From: Balneola sp.
Lineage (GTDB): Bacteria; Bacteroidota; Rhodothermia; Balneolales; Balneolaceae
Assembly: GCA_003712055.1 (NCBI GenBank)
Contig: RHLJ01000003.1
Coordinates: 1 to 64,000, forward strand
Reading direction: 5' to 3'
DNA: 64,000 bases
A program made the translations under genes and the position numbers. Below the pieces are notes generated by a model. That model had not been told where the DNA came from, made no database searches, and worked only from the letters and a program-made list of their open reading frames with translations. Shown piece after piece: positions 35,862 through 47,300 of the stretch (position 1 is its first letter; each line of letters begins with the position of its first letter).

Positions 35862-38800
35862 ATGAGGGTTAGGAAAACAATTCTCTTTTCTTTAATACTA
35901 GAGGTCATTCTCTTTTCCAATGCGATCTTCGCACAGAATTTCAGCGAACTTGGAAGGCCCTTTTATACGTACTACTCTCCAGAAGACTACGAAGGGCATA
36001 ACCAGAATTGGGCAGCGATCCAAGATTCTACCGGGCGTATGCTTTTTGCAAACAATCACGGTGTCTTCCGTTTTGATGGCCATCGCTGGGAAAAAGCTTC
36101 TACCCTGAATGGCGGCTTAATCCGCTCATTAGTAAAGGACGAGAAGGAAAATCTTTTCTGGGGTGGTCAAAATGACTTTGGGGTTGTTGTTTCAGATTCG
36201 ATTGGAAACATGGTCTTGAGGTCTCTTACCCATCTAATACCTGATTCTGTTGAATCTTACAATAACGTCTGGAATATCCTTATCAATGAACATGGGGTGT
36301 ACTTTCGTTCAAATAAATACATCTTTCACTATAACAATAATGCCATTTCAATTATAAAAAATGATCGATGGTTTCAACATGGATTTGTTATAAATGGGAA
36401 AGTAATTGTTCAGCAATTTCCCCATGGCTTGTTTTACCTGGAAGGTGATTCTCTCTCTTTAATTCCTAATAGTGAGATCTTCTCGCAAGACAATGTAGGC
36501 AATATTATTCCTCTGGATAATGGTAACATGCTAGTTACCACTTTTTTTAAAGGCCTTTTTGAATTTGATGGCACTTCTTTTTCTTTCTTTAATAATGAAA
36601 TCAATGAGCTCTTAAAAAAAGCTATGGCTTACAAGACCGTAAAACTTAATAGTGGAAATATTGCTATTGCTACTATTCAAGAAGGATTATTCCTGATCGA
36701 TCAAGAAGGAAATTTAGTTAATCGTATGCAGGTTGAAGAGAAACCAACCACGGAGTTATTTGAAGATGACCACGGAGGACTTTGGGCTGTATTAGATGGA
36801 GGACTAGCCCGAATAGAAATAGAAGCTGCTTTATCAAAGTTTCAAAACAATGAGGGCATAACCAGCACTTCATCGTCAATTACTAGGCATAATGGAGAAT
36901 TGTATGTAGGCGCTTATAATGGATTATTTAAGCTTACTCAACAAGGCTTAGAAGCTGCCAAATTCGAGCGGATAAATGATAATCGGTTTCAAATATGGAC
37001 TCTGCTTAGTACTGAGAATGGGTTATTAATTGGGGCACAAGAGGGACTTTTTGTTTTTAAAGATGGAGTCATAAGTCCAATTTTAAATAACCTCGTTGTT
37101 CGAAAACTGCAGCATTCTAAAACCGATCCCAATGCTGTATTTGTTGGGGCTATGTTGAATTTCAGAACACTTAGATATAATAATAACAAATGGGAGTTGA
37201 GTCCTCCACACCCAGGTATTGAAACCAATACGCACTATATAGCTGAAAAGCCGAATGGAGACTTATGGTTAGGCTCCCAGTTTCAAGGAGCCACCAAAAT
37301 CGAGGATTTCTTTAATTCAACTAGTCAGGATATTGTCAGATTTCCCAGCGAGGTTGGTTTTCCTGAAAGAACCGACAAATATACCAACACCTTTTTCCTT
37401 GATGATCATATTTCTATTGGTACTTCAAAAGGTATTTTTAGGATTGATGAATCCTCTTCTGAAATAATTCCGGATTCTACTTTTGGCCCCTTGTTTACCG
37501 GTTCTGGGAAAGATGTATTTAGAGTTAAAAAAGCGCCGGATAGAGTTTGGTTTGTTCGATCATCGGAAAATGGGATGCTTATACCTACTGATCAGGGTTC
37601 TTACGAATGGAATGATCTCCCTTTACGAAAGATATCCTCAGGTTCTACTCAAGACTTCTTTTTTGACGAAGACCTTACAACCTGGTTAGCTACTACAAAT
37701 GGGGTTTATCGTTTCGACAGAGATAAGCAAAGAGAGTATTCGCACAAAGCAAAGACATACATCAATGAAGTAAGTCTCACCAAAAATGATTCACTGATTT
37801 ATGGCGGACATCCTAGTCCTGGCTTTAAAACCCCAGAGTTAAAGCATGACGAAAATGAACTTCGTTTCCAATATGGGCTTCCTCATTTTTCAGCCCCCGA
37901 GGTTACTGAGTATTCCTTCAGGCTAATTGGAGATAATGACCAATGGAGCCCATGGAATAACGAATCTCAAAAGTTCTATACGAATCTTAGCCATGGTACT
38001 TATGTATTCGAAGTTCGGGCGAAGGATATGTATGAGAATATCTCTGGTACCGCAAGTTTTGCTTTTTCTATTACTCCTCCGTGGTATCAAACATCCGCAG
38101 CTTATGCCATGTATTTTATTCTTGGGCTTGGATTATTTATTGGAATATTAATTGGGGTAGTAAAATGGAATGGCAACCGGCTTGAGGCAAGAAACCGGGA
38201 ATTAGAAGAGCAGGTTTCAAGTAGAACTAAAGAGATCGAAGAACAAAAACAGGTTATTCAAAAGAATCTTGATGAGAAAGAAGTGCTTTTAAAAGAAATT
38301 CATCATCGGGTGAAAAATAATCTTCAGATTATCTACAGTCTGTTAAATCTTCAAAAGGATACAATTAATGATCAGCAGGTGCTGGACGCAATCAAAGTGA
38401 GTCAGGGCCGAATCAGAAGTATGAGCCTTGTCCATGAAATCTTATACAAACATGATGATCTCAAGGAAATAGAACTTTCTGCATACCTAAAAAACCTGGT
38501 TGAACATATTGAACAGAATTATCAGAAAAGATCAGAGTCCGTTACAACGAACTACGAATTAGAGCCTTGTGAAATAGACACCAATACCGCAATCCCACTG
38601 GGGTTAACGGTACATGAAGTAATCAGCAATGCATTCAAATACGCTTTTAATGAGACTAAAGATGGCGTACTTCAAATTAAAAGCAGTATCAAAAATGGAG
38701 TACTTCAATTAATCATCAGTGATAATGGCCCCGGTTTTAACCTAACTGAGCAAAAGGAAGACACTTTAGGCCTATTACTTATCGAAGATATGGTTCGTCA

Positions 38801-38876
38801 GCTTAAAGGAAGTAAAGAAGTCTCTTCTTCCGTTGGTACTTCATACAAATTTGAAATCCCTATAAGCAACTCATGA
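35862..38876 (+). CDS. two-component sensor kinase with periplasmic propellers
   Basis: A 1004-residue sensor. Signal peptide about 1-24, then about 30-690 of Reg_prop-type propeller repeats (blades such as LFWGGQNDFGVVVSDSIGN and GELYVGAYNGLFKLTQQGL). A Y_Y_Y-like domain (about 685-745, ending SFAFSITPPWYQTSA) and one membrane segment (about 752-775) follow. After a coiled coil comes an HisKA_2 kinase: phospho-acceptor His815 in EIHHRVKNNLQ, ATPase NAFKYAF and SDNGPGF. No receiver domain is fused; the next gene supplies it. The 4-nt overlap (ATGA) with that gene suggests coupled translation. Confidence 0.9.
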   Translation: MRVRKTILFSLILEVILFSNAIFAQNFSELGRPFYTYYSPEDYEGHNQNWAAIQDSTGRMLFANNHGVFRFDGHRWEKASTLNGGLIRSLVKDEKENLFWGGQNDFGVVVSDSIGNMVLRSLTHLIPDSVESYNNVWNILINEHGVYFRSNKYIFHYNNNAISIIKNDRWFQHGFVINGKVIVQQFPHGLFYLEGDSLSLIPNSEIFSQDNVGNIIPLDNGNMLVTTFFKGLFEFDGTSFSFFNNEINELLKKAMAYKTVKLNSGNIAIATIQEGLFLIDQEGNLVNRMQVEEKPTTELFEDDHGGLWAVLDGGLARIEIEAALSKFQNNEGITSTSSSITRHNGELYVGAYNGLFKLTQQGLEAAKFERINDNRFQIWTLLSTENGLLIGAQEGLFVFKDGVISPILNNLVVRKLQHSKTDPNAVFVGAMLNFRTLRYNNNKWELSPPHPGIETNTHYIAEKPNGDLWLGSQFQGATKIEDFFNSTSQDIVRFPSEVGFPERTDKYTNTFFLDDHISIGTSKGIFRIDESSSEIIPDSTFGPLFTGSGKDVFRVKKAPDRVWFVRSSENGMLIPTDQGSYEWNDLPLRKISSGSTQDFFFDEDLTTWLATTNGVYRFDRDKQREYSHKAKTYINEVSLTKNDSLIYGGHPSPGFKTPELKHDENELRFQYGLPHFSAPEVTEYSFRLIGDNDQWSPWNNESQKFYTNLSHGTYVFEVRAKDMYENISGTASFAFSITPPWYQTSAAYAMYFILGLGLFIGILIGVVKWNGNRLEARNRELEEQVSSRTKEIEEQKQVIQKNLDEKEVLLKEIHHRVKNNLQIIYSLLNLQKDTINDQQVLDAIKVSQGRIRSMSLVHEILYKHDDLKEIELSAYLKNLVEHIEQNYQKRSESVTTNYELEPCEIDTNTAIPLGLTVHEVISNAFKYAFNETKDGVLQIKSSIKNGVLQLIISDNGPGFNLTEQKEDTLGLLLIEDMVRQLKGSKEVSSSVGTSYKFEIPISNS

Positions 38877-39481
38877 TTGACATCCGCGTGCTCATATTAG
38901 AGGATGAAATGGTGATAGCCCGCGATCTTCAAAAGATTCTAAAACGAATTGGAATTACAGAGATTCTGATTGTGAATGAACCGGATGAGATGGTTGATCA
39001 ATCTCGTTCCTTTTTACCCCACCTGATGTTATGCGATATCAACTTAGAGGAAGATAAAGTAGATGGTATCACTCTTTGCCAAAAAATAATCCGGTCCGTT
39101 AGCACCAATATTATTTTCATCACTGCCAATGCAAATGACAACTACTTGGTAAGAGCACAAGAGGTAAAACCACTCAATTATTTACTTAAACCTTTTGATG
39201 AGGAACAAGTAGCTACCACTATCGCACTAGCACTTTCAAAACCTGAAGTACAACAGTCTGGGCATTTAAAAAAGGATTACGAGCAATTACTCACTGAAAG
39301 TGAATACAACATTCTAACGCTGATTTCAGAAAATAAAACCACTACTGAAATTGCTTCCCAATTATTTATATCTCCTAAAACGGTGGAGAATCATCGTAGG
39401 AATATCTCCCAAAAACTCAATTTGGAAGCCAAGAAAAACACCCTACTCTCCTGGGCTATTCAGCATAAAGATGAAATCTAG
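38873..39481 (+). CDS. response regulator with LuxR-type HTH
   Basis: A 202-residue two-domain regulator. The receiver domain (about 1-120) has acidic residues LEDE (9-12), a phospho-acceptor Asp55 in LCDINLEED, the Thr of ITANAND and the Lys of NYLLKPFD. The C-terminal HTH (about 140-200) has TESEYNILTLISENKTTTEI and SPKTVENHRRNISQKLNL. It overlaps the kinase gene by 4 nt, so it is the obvious partner of that HisKA_2 kinase. Targets may include the surface-protein genes downstream. Confidence 0.92.
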   Translation: MIDIRVLILEDEMVIARDLQKILKRIGITEILIVNEPDEMVDQSRSFLPHLMLCDINLEEDKVDGITLCQKIIRSVSTNIIFITANANDNYLVRAQEVKPLNYLLKPFDEEQVATTIALALSKPEVQQSGHLKKDYEQLLTESEYNILTLISENKTTTEIASQLFISPKTVENHRRNISQKLNLEAKKNTLLSWAIQHKDEI

Positions 39482-39563
39482 TACTCCTTCTCCTTTCGCT
39501 TTCTAATGAAAAATGAGGGTTAACCCCTATATCTAGTTTCAGTCATCAAGGCTTACTTATGGT

Positions 39564-39779
39564 ATGACTAATCATACAAAATTAAGCAAAACTCAGATGC
39601 AGGTATTAGAACGGATTGCGAATGGTTTTTCCACATCAGAAATAGCCGAGCAACTAGGTTCAAAACCTAAAACTATTGAAAACCATAGATATAGCATCGC
39701 AAAAAAACTTCGCATCAGCGGTAAAAACTGTGTGCTGAAATACGCAATAGAACATAAGAGCGAGCTCCAACCCGACTAA
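39564..39779 (+). CDS. free LuxR-type HTH protein
   Basis: A 71-residue protein that is little more than a LuxR-type HTH (LSKTQMQVLERIANGFSTSE, KTIENHRYSIAKKLRISGK). No receiver or ligand domain is attached. It resembles the HTH of the preceding response regulator and may have arisen from it. It could act as a repressor or dimerisation partner. 83 nt from the response regulator, 18 nt before the next gene. Confidence 0.85.
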   Translation: MTNHTKLSKTQMQVLERIANGFSTSEIAEQLGSKPKTIENHRYSIAKKLRISGKNCVLKYAIEHKSELQPD

Positions 39780-39797
39780 TCAAAAACGAACATTATC

Positions 39798-41282
39798 ATG
39801 AAACGTTTAATCTTTGTTTCCCTTTTCCTATTTATTTCTGCAACAGAAATTCTGGCCCAAACGGCACCTACTCTCAATATTCAGGGAGTACTTAGAGACG
39901 ACCAAAATATGGCCGTTTCGGATGGCACCTATCAACTGACTTTTAAATTATATGAAGATCAAACAGGTGGAGCCGAAATTTGGGAAGAAGATCAATCTTT
40001 GACCATCACGAATGGAGTATATTCTGCACTTCTTGGGGATGCTACTGATCTCTCTGGTATTGGCTTCAACAGTCAATATTACTTAGGAATTGCTGTTGAT
40101 GGAGGACTCGAACTAGGCCCCAGAATCCCGCTTTCACTAAGTCCCTATTCTATGGCGGTAGTAGGCAGTGAAAATGTATTCCCTTCAACCGGAGCTGTAG
40201 GAATTGGAACTACCTCTCCTGATTCGGAAGCAAAGCTACAGATAGAAGGTGGAGATTTGGTTATTTCCAATGGTGAATTTCATCTATCTGCCAGTAATAT
40301 CAAACTGGATGACAACTGGATTTCTGGTGACGGTGATGATGAAGGGATTTTTGTGAACGCGAATGGAGAAGTGGGTATTGGAACCACAAATATTGAAGAG
40401 GATTTCCAGGTAAATGGAATGTCCCTTTTTGAAGGAGCCACACGATTTGACAAACCGTCTATTCAATCAGGCGGAAACACGTTTGATTATGATATCTGGA
40501 TTCAAGGAGGTGCGGACACACTTGGCGGGGACTCCAGAAACCTTGCTATTCTTGGAGACGAAACAACCGATCAGCTTCATTTAAACTATGCAGGTGAATA
40601 TAAAGGAGGGGTTGAAATTGGAGGAAAGACACATGCGGTAGATGGCTTTATTGCTACCAGAGTACCAACTCATAATAGTGGTTCCAGACTTGGTATTGGA
40701 AGCCATGGAGGCGAAGGGGGAAATGACAATGTTCAGCCTGGTTATAAATTCGTAGATGACAATGACACTGGGTTATTCTCTCATTCCGATGGGGTAATTA
40801 ACTTTTTTAATAATGGTTACGAGACAATATGGATTGACCGATTTGGTATAAAATGCGGGCAAGGTCTAGGTTCATGTGGCCTCGAAAACCAATTTAGTGA
40901 TCGTAGAATCAAGACTGACATACGACCATACTCTTCCTTTGAGGCTTTGGAAAACATTCTGAAATTATCTCCCAAGACGTACCGGTTTAGATTTCTGGAC
41001 GCCGCGCCCGTTTCTCACGGTTTGATTGCTCAAGAAGTCGAAAAAGTGTTACCTCATGCAGTAACCGATTCCGGTAAAAACAAAACTCTAAGCGATGGAA
41101 CTGTCATTGAAAATGTAAAAGAGCTGGATTTCGATGCTATAACGTTGGAGTTAGTTCTGGCAATAAAACAACTCAATGAAAAAGTTGATGCACTCGCCAA
41201 AGAAAATGAAGAATTAAAAAGCCAACTGGCAAACATAAAAGAGAAAGAAACATCCTCACCGGAAAACAAAACAGATAGGTAG
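39798..41282 (+). CDS. secreted protein with S74 auto-processing chaperone domain
   Basis: A 494-residue exported protein (signal about 1-20). The N-terminal part has an all-beta domain of the type found in T9SS substrates and phage tail-like fibres. The middle contains repeats such as GAVGIGTTSPDSEAKLQIEG. The C-terminus is a peptidase S74 intramolecular chaperone domain: QFSDRRIKTDIRPYSSFEAL, with the expected Ser367 and Lys372, and a final coiled coil (LNEKVDALAKENEELKSQLA). S74 domains trimerise and then self-cleave in characterised phage proteins. First gene of the surface-protein group that ends at 48043. Confidence 0.8.
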   Translation: MKRLIFVSLFLFISATEILAQTAPTLNIQGVLRDDQNMAVSDGTYQLTFKLYEDQTGGAEIWEEDQSLTITNGVYSALLGDATDLSGIGFNSQYYLGIAVDGGLELGPRIPLSLSPYSMAVVGSENVFPSTGAVGIGTTSPDSEAKLQIEGGDLVISNGEFHLSASNIKLDDNWISGDGDDEGIFVNANGEVGIGTTNIEEDFQVNGMSLFEGATRFDKPSIQSGGNTFDYDIWIQGGADTLGGDSRNLAILGDETTDQLHLNYAGEYKGGVEIGGKTHAVDGFIATRVPTHNSGSRLGIGSHGGEGGNDNVQPGYKFVDDNDTGLFSHSDGVINFFNNGYETIWIDRFGIKCGQGLGSCGLENQFSDRRIKTDIRPYSSFEALENILKLSPKTYRFRFLDAAPVSHGLIAQEVEKVLPHAVTDSGKNKTLSDGTVIENVKELDFDAITLELVLAIKQLNEKVDALAKENEELKSQLANIKEKETSSPENKTDR

Positions 41283-41304
41283 TCACCATAATTCTGAGGA
41301 TGTC

Positions 41305-44300
41305 ATGAATACCAAATTATTTCCCGGAATAATGCTTTTTCTATCATTGATAGGTTCGTGCCACCTTGAGTTGGTCGCTCAAACCTATAATACAGGAAGA
41401 ACCACCATCGTAAATGGAGCAACCGGAACCATTAAATCCGGGGAATACAACTCTAGTATTGTAATTGGCGAACCGTTTGTACTTAGTACTAAAGGGCTTA
41501 ATAATTCTACCAGCACTGGATTATGGGGATTACAACTTAACTCACCTTCTTCACCAAATATAAGTGCCTCGGAAGGAGACTTCTCTGATAAAGTAGAAAT
41601 CACATGGCAATTGGAAAGCTTGTCTCCTGCCCCGGGTAAGGGGTATCATGTATTTCGTGATGGCAACTTATTGGCAAGGCTCTCCTTTTCTGATACTTCC
41701 TATACTGATAGCAATGTAAAAGCAGGTGTATTCTATTTCTACACTATCACCGCCATAAATAACTTCGGGGAAAGTGTACTGGGAAACACTACCGGATTTG
41801 TGAATCCAAATGGAGTAATAACAGGAACCATTGAAACTTCAAAAAAGCGACCTGTTTCTGATGTTGAGGTTAGCTTGAGTCCGGTAGTTGGGCGTTCATT
41901 AAGCTTTGATGGTTCCGATGATAAGTTAGACGCAGTAAGCAGCGAAGTTAGTACTCTAAATAGTCTTATTGATACCTCTTTTACGTTTTCAATGTGGGTT
42001 AACCCGAGCTCGACAGGAACGGATCGCATGTTGGGAGGTGGACAGTTTCAGGATGTATCCGGGGAGTCATATCCCTTTGCTCTGTATACTTCTGGGGATA
42101 AATTTGCAGCCTCCCTAACTACCTCTTTCGGTGAACAATTATTAACTGGTACAACAACCTTCATTACTTCTCAGTGGTACCATGTGGTTCTCACTTACAG
42201 TACTTCAAAAGGTGTACAATTATTAGTAGATGGAAACATAGAGGCCGATGCTTCTACAAATGGTTCTCTCGAAGAATTCATTTCATTCCTGATTGGAGAA
42301 GATATTAATTCAACTTCCGGACTAGCCAGGTGGGATGGGCTTATTGATGAAATACGATTGTGGGATATTCACCGCGATACCACCTCAATCCAAACAGATA
42401 AAGACCGAACTATAAGTGGTAAAACCGAGAATTTGATCGGCTATTGGCGTCTTGATGAAGGAACTGGTGATCTTGCATTTGACCTTACTTCCCAAAAAAT
42501 AAAATTGAATATAGAAGGCGCGTCTTTTTCTACCACACATGCCACCTTACCCGCCAGCGCAATCACTGATTCCTTAGGAAATTATGAAATTGAAGGTATC
42601 TTTTATGATACCGGAACTACCTTTGATGTAACTCCAACTAAAGCACTCCACACGTTTACCCCCTCTTTACGAAATGCCACCCTTAGTACCAGTAATACAG
42701 GGGTAAATAACGTCGACTTTGAAGATGATTCTCAAATTTCGGTAGAAGGATTTGTAAAGTTTTCTGGTACAGAATGCTTTGAACAGGAAGTAGAAATCCT
42801 CGTCAATGGTAATTCAACCATACCAAAAACATTCACGGATAGTAACGGAGAGTTCACTCTTGAATTTGAACCAGGTACCTCCGTAACAATTGGACCTTCA
42901 AAAAACGATCATCCGTTTAGTCCCATTAATTATGTAATTGAAAATATAAACGAACCTCTGGCTGGGGTCGAATTTAAAGATAACGACCTGGTAGACCTAA
43001 GTATTCATTTTGCCGGTGGTGCTTGTCGCTATCCAATCGGAAAGGCAACTGTGACGGTACGTACATTGGATGGCTGTTTTAGTCAAACCTTTGAAACAGA
43101 CGCTTCTGGGTTTGCAGTACTAAGAAATATTCCCTCCAATAAATACGAGGTAATTCTTACCCCTGAAGATCCTAATATCACCTTTGATGGTATCGAGATA
43201 GATTTGTCAGCAGGCAGTGACACGGTAGAATTTATATACCGAGCTCCTCTCGAGGCTGAAATAGAACTCTTAACGAATACACGCCACGTTAATGATATTC
43301 CGGTTTTAAGAATGGCAGCCGAAGGCCAGGATACTACCCTTTTTAAGATGATTCTTAGAGAAGAGTACAAAAACTCCACTACCGGGGCACTTAACTATTG
43401 TTATATCGATTCAGGAACTGTAAAAATAGATGACAAAATTGCCCTAAAGGAAACAAATCGCACCATCACTTTTAAGAATCCGGATATCACAAGAAAGGAT
43501 TCTATGCCTGTTTATAAAATGATTGTAGGACGACCTAATTTCCTGGATGGTGGTGAACGCCCTTACCAAAAAGAGCTTCAAATTACAGGTAAAGACGTAG
43601 ATGGTCGCGAAGCTACTGGAGAGTTTTGGGCTTATGTACAAGGTCATCAAACCGTGGGAAACTCATTCATTACTACTGCACCTAATCGCCCTCTATTTGT
43701 TTTGAGAGACCCTCCCGGAGATAAAAGTTTTTCTGAAATCACAAAGGAGTATACACTTACTTATGCCAATAGCTTTGAGGTTAAACTAGCAGAAGACAGA
43801 GAATTTGAAACTGTAGAAGTAGGTGGCATTGATGAGATTGAAGGTGAGGGGGTACTTATTGAAACTCTTGAGCAGGTGCGTGATGAAAACCAGGTAGGCT
43901 CTAAAACCACCTATGGAGTTGATTTAAAATCCAGAAAAACAATCACATTTGAAGAGGTATTAAAAACCGATGAATCTGCTGAAAGTGCAGATGGGAAACA
44001 TGATATCATAGCTGGTGCAGCCCATAATTATAGATATGGTGTTGTTCAATCACTTCGAGTAAATGATGACGGATCGGTTGAAATATCTAAACGTTTAGGA
44101 ATAGAACCTGACGGGTTTCAGACCTTCTATTATTACACAGTAGGATTTATCGAAGAAGTGCTAATCCCTAACTTAAAACAAACCCCTGACTTTAATGTTA
44201 ATGTAGATATTCAAAAAGAAGTCGAAAACTGGGAACGCCATTTAGAGTTCCACAATCAATTGACATCCCAGAACTTTCTCGGATTACTGAATATCCCCCA

Positions 44301-47300
44301 GGTTTTACCGGATCAACTCTTCAAAAATAATATTTCTTTTAGCGCGGGTGCGCCTTATGAGGCAATTGCTGGATACCAATCTGTATCCAGTATCGAATGG
44401 GAGGATGAGATTGAAATCAAATCCGAGGTTACGGATGATATTATTACAACAGTTGCGGGATCGGGAGAAGGGTTCAAAACCAAGTTAAAAACTACATACT
44501 CGGAAGACTCGGAACGAGAAATAGAGTTTGAAGGTAGTACAGAAACCAGAATAGTCCTTGACGACGCTACTGAAGGTGATGCATTTTCTGTAGATATTGA
44601 AACTGATGTACTGGGTTTTCCACTCTATAAATTAAAGGGTGGGCAGTCTACCAATCCGTGGGAAGAAAATACTTCGAAAAGAGATAACGTGTCTTTAACT
44701 ATGGATTCATATCAGGCTGTGAATGTGCCACCTACTGGGGAAGCGCAATTTACACTTAACATTGGAAATGAAAGCGAAACAGACGAAGAACGGGTATACG
44801 AGGTTCGGTTAATTCCTGAATCAAACCCTGATGGAGCAGTATTAAAAGTAGGAGGTAAAGCACTTCCCGCAACGAACTCATTTACCATACCAGCAGGAGA
44901 AACTGTGCAGGCATCCTTAACCGTTGAACGTGGTCCTGAGGCCTTTGAATACGACAGTTTGATGTTAATGGCTTACGCTCCCGGGCAGTATGATTTATGG
45001 TTATCCACCGAAAACCGACACTTTCTTGATGCTGTAGATACTGTTTTCTTCAATGTTCAGTTTTCAAAAGCTTGCGGAAGTGACGTGGCAATTGCCAATT
45101 TTAATAACTTTGTGATTAATCAGTATGATAGCACAGCTTTCCCGGTTCAGGTGTTCGGGTACAATCCTAATGATCCCGACTTTGATCAGCTTCTTTTAGA
45201 ATATCAACATGCGGGAGAGGACTTCTGGATCATTGCTGATTCAGTGCGCTCTGATAGCATAGGAATCCAGGATTTCTATTTCATGAGTTGGGATTATAAT
45301 GATCTGGCAGATGGAGCATTTAACTTGCGCGTTAAGTCCGTTTGTGTGGATGGAACCGTTAGCGAAAGCAACCACCTGAATGGAATTATCGACCGATCTT
45401 CGCCAACTATTTTTGGAGAGCTAAGCCCAGCGAATAATGGATCCTTAGGTTTTAACCAGGAAATAGCCATCACTTTTAATGAGCGAATTGATACTACAAC
45501 ACTCTTTGTAGATCAGATTCGTCTTTTCAATACAGAAGAAGACCGGGAAATCCCGATGCGATTCAGTACAGATGGATTTACAATAATTCTTACCCCAGAA
45601 GAACAAAACCGATTTATTGAAGGAGTACGCCTCAGAGCTGAAATAGACACTCTTGCAGACATTCATGGAAACTGGATTTCGAGCCCAATCGAATGGGAAT
45701 TTGAAGTAGATCGAAACCCAATTCGATGGAACCAAAAAACTCTAAGTGAAGCTGTGTTCACTGATATTACTACCGTATTCAGCATACCGTTAAGAAATAT
45801 TGGACAGCAAACCAGTTCCTTCACTCTAACCAACATTCCTGACTGGATAAGTGTTACCCCCGTGGAAGGTGAAATTGGAGCCAATGGTAAGGTCGATATC
45901 CAGCTCTCAATAACAGATGAGATAAACTTTGGTCAGTACTTTGATACACTAACCGTCGAAACATCGGAAGGTGATGAACCTCTACAACTGGATATACGTG
46001 CACTCCAGCGTCCTCCTATATGGCAGGTTGAACCTCTCGATTTTGAATATCAAATGTCGGTAGTTGGCGAGGTGGTTCTTAAGGGAACTCCATCATCTGA
46101 TTCTTTTGATATAGTCGCTGCTTTTGTTGATGGAGAATGTAGAGGATTTGCTTCACCTCAACTTGTAGAGGAAACTGGACAATATCTATTGTTCCTGAAT
46201 TTGTATAGCAATGTTCAAAATGGCGAAGAAATAACCTTCCGGTTGTGGGATGCCGAGGACGCTGAAGAGTATTGGGAGCTTAATGACAGCTTCTCTTTTG
46301 AAGCTAATACGGTAATGGGCTCACTTTCTTCACCGATCGAATTTAACTCAGAAGGAGATGTGGCTCAGCATGTTACTTTAAATAAAGGATGGACATGGTT
46401 TACCGAACATCTGACTAACACAGAAGAAAAAAGTCAAATCAATAATGCATTAAGTGGCATCTCTTTTGGTGAAGGCGACCGAATAATCAGTCAGTCGAGG
46501 TTCGAGTCATGGTCTACTTCCGGCAACCGCTGGGTTCCGGGAAAAATGCAGTTCTCATCTTCTGAGACCTACCACATAAATACCGATTCCGCCAAGACTA
46601 TCACCTTTATTGGACAGGAAATTGACCCTGATGCCCAAACTATAACTCTTACTCCTGGTAATACCTGGATCGGCTACCCAATTCGAAGAAATGTCCAAAT
46701 AAATACTGCTCTGGCTAACCTAAATGCAACAGAAGGTTCTGTTATCAGAAATCAAACTCAATTTGCTGAATATCTAGGTGGAAATATAAATCAATGGATT
46801 GGTAGTCTTAATCTGCTGAGAGCTGGAGATGGTTTTATCTATACTTCCACTTCTGACGACACCCTTTCTTTCTCTTATAACACTGGATCGACTAACCAAA
46901 AAATTCATACCAACTCTGAAAATCAGAGCCCAGTTAAAAACCTGCCTGTTACAAAAGGAATAATTTCTTCCCAATACAGCCAGAAAGAAGCCGTAGAATC
47001 CAGACTTAAATGGGAATTAAGTGTATATGAACATCAATACAATATGCCCGTTATTCTTGGTTTTGATGAGATAGAGCTGGATAGTTCGTGGGTTGTAGGT
47101 GCATTTATTAATGATGAGATTGCCGGTATTGGTCGCCTCAATTTGATTCCTTTGGTAGGAGAATACCGAAGTTACTTAATGGTGTACCATTCCATCGCAA
47201 CAGCAGACTCAGTCAGCTTCAAGCTCCTTAATCCAGAGTCTGAAGAAATAATAGGACTCAATAATAAAGTCATCTTCTCGGATACTCATCACACCGGATC

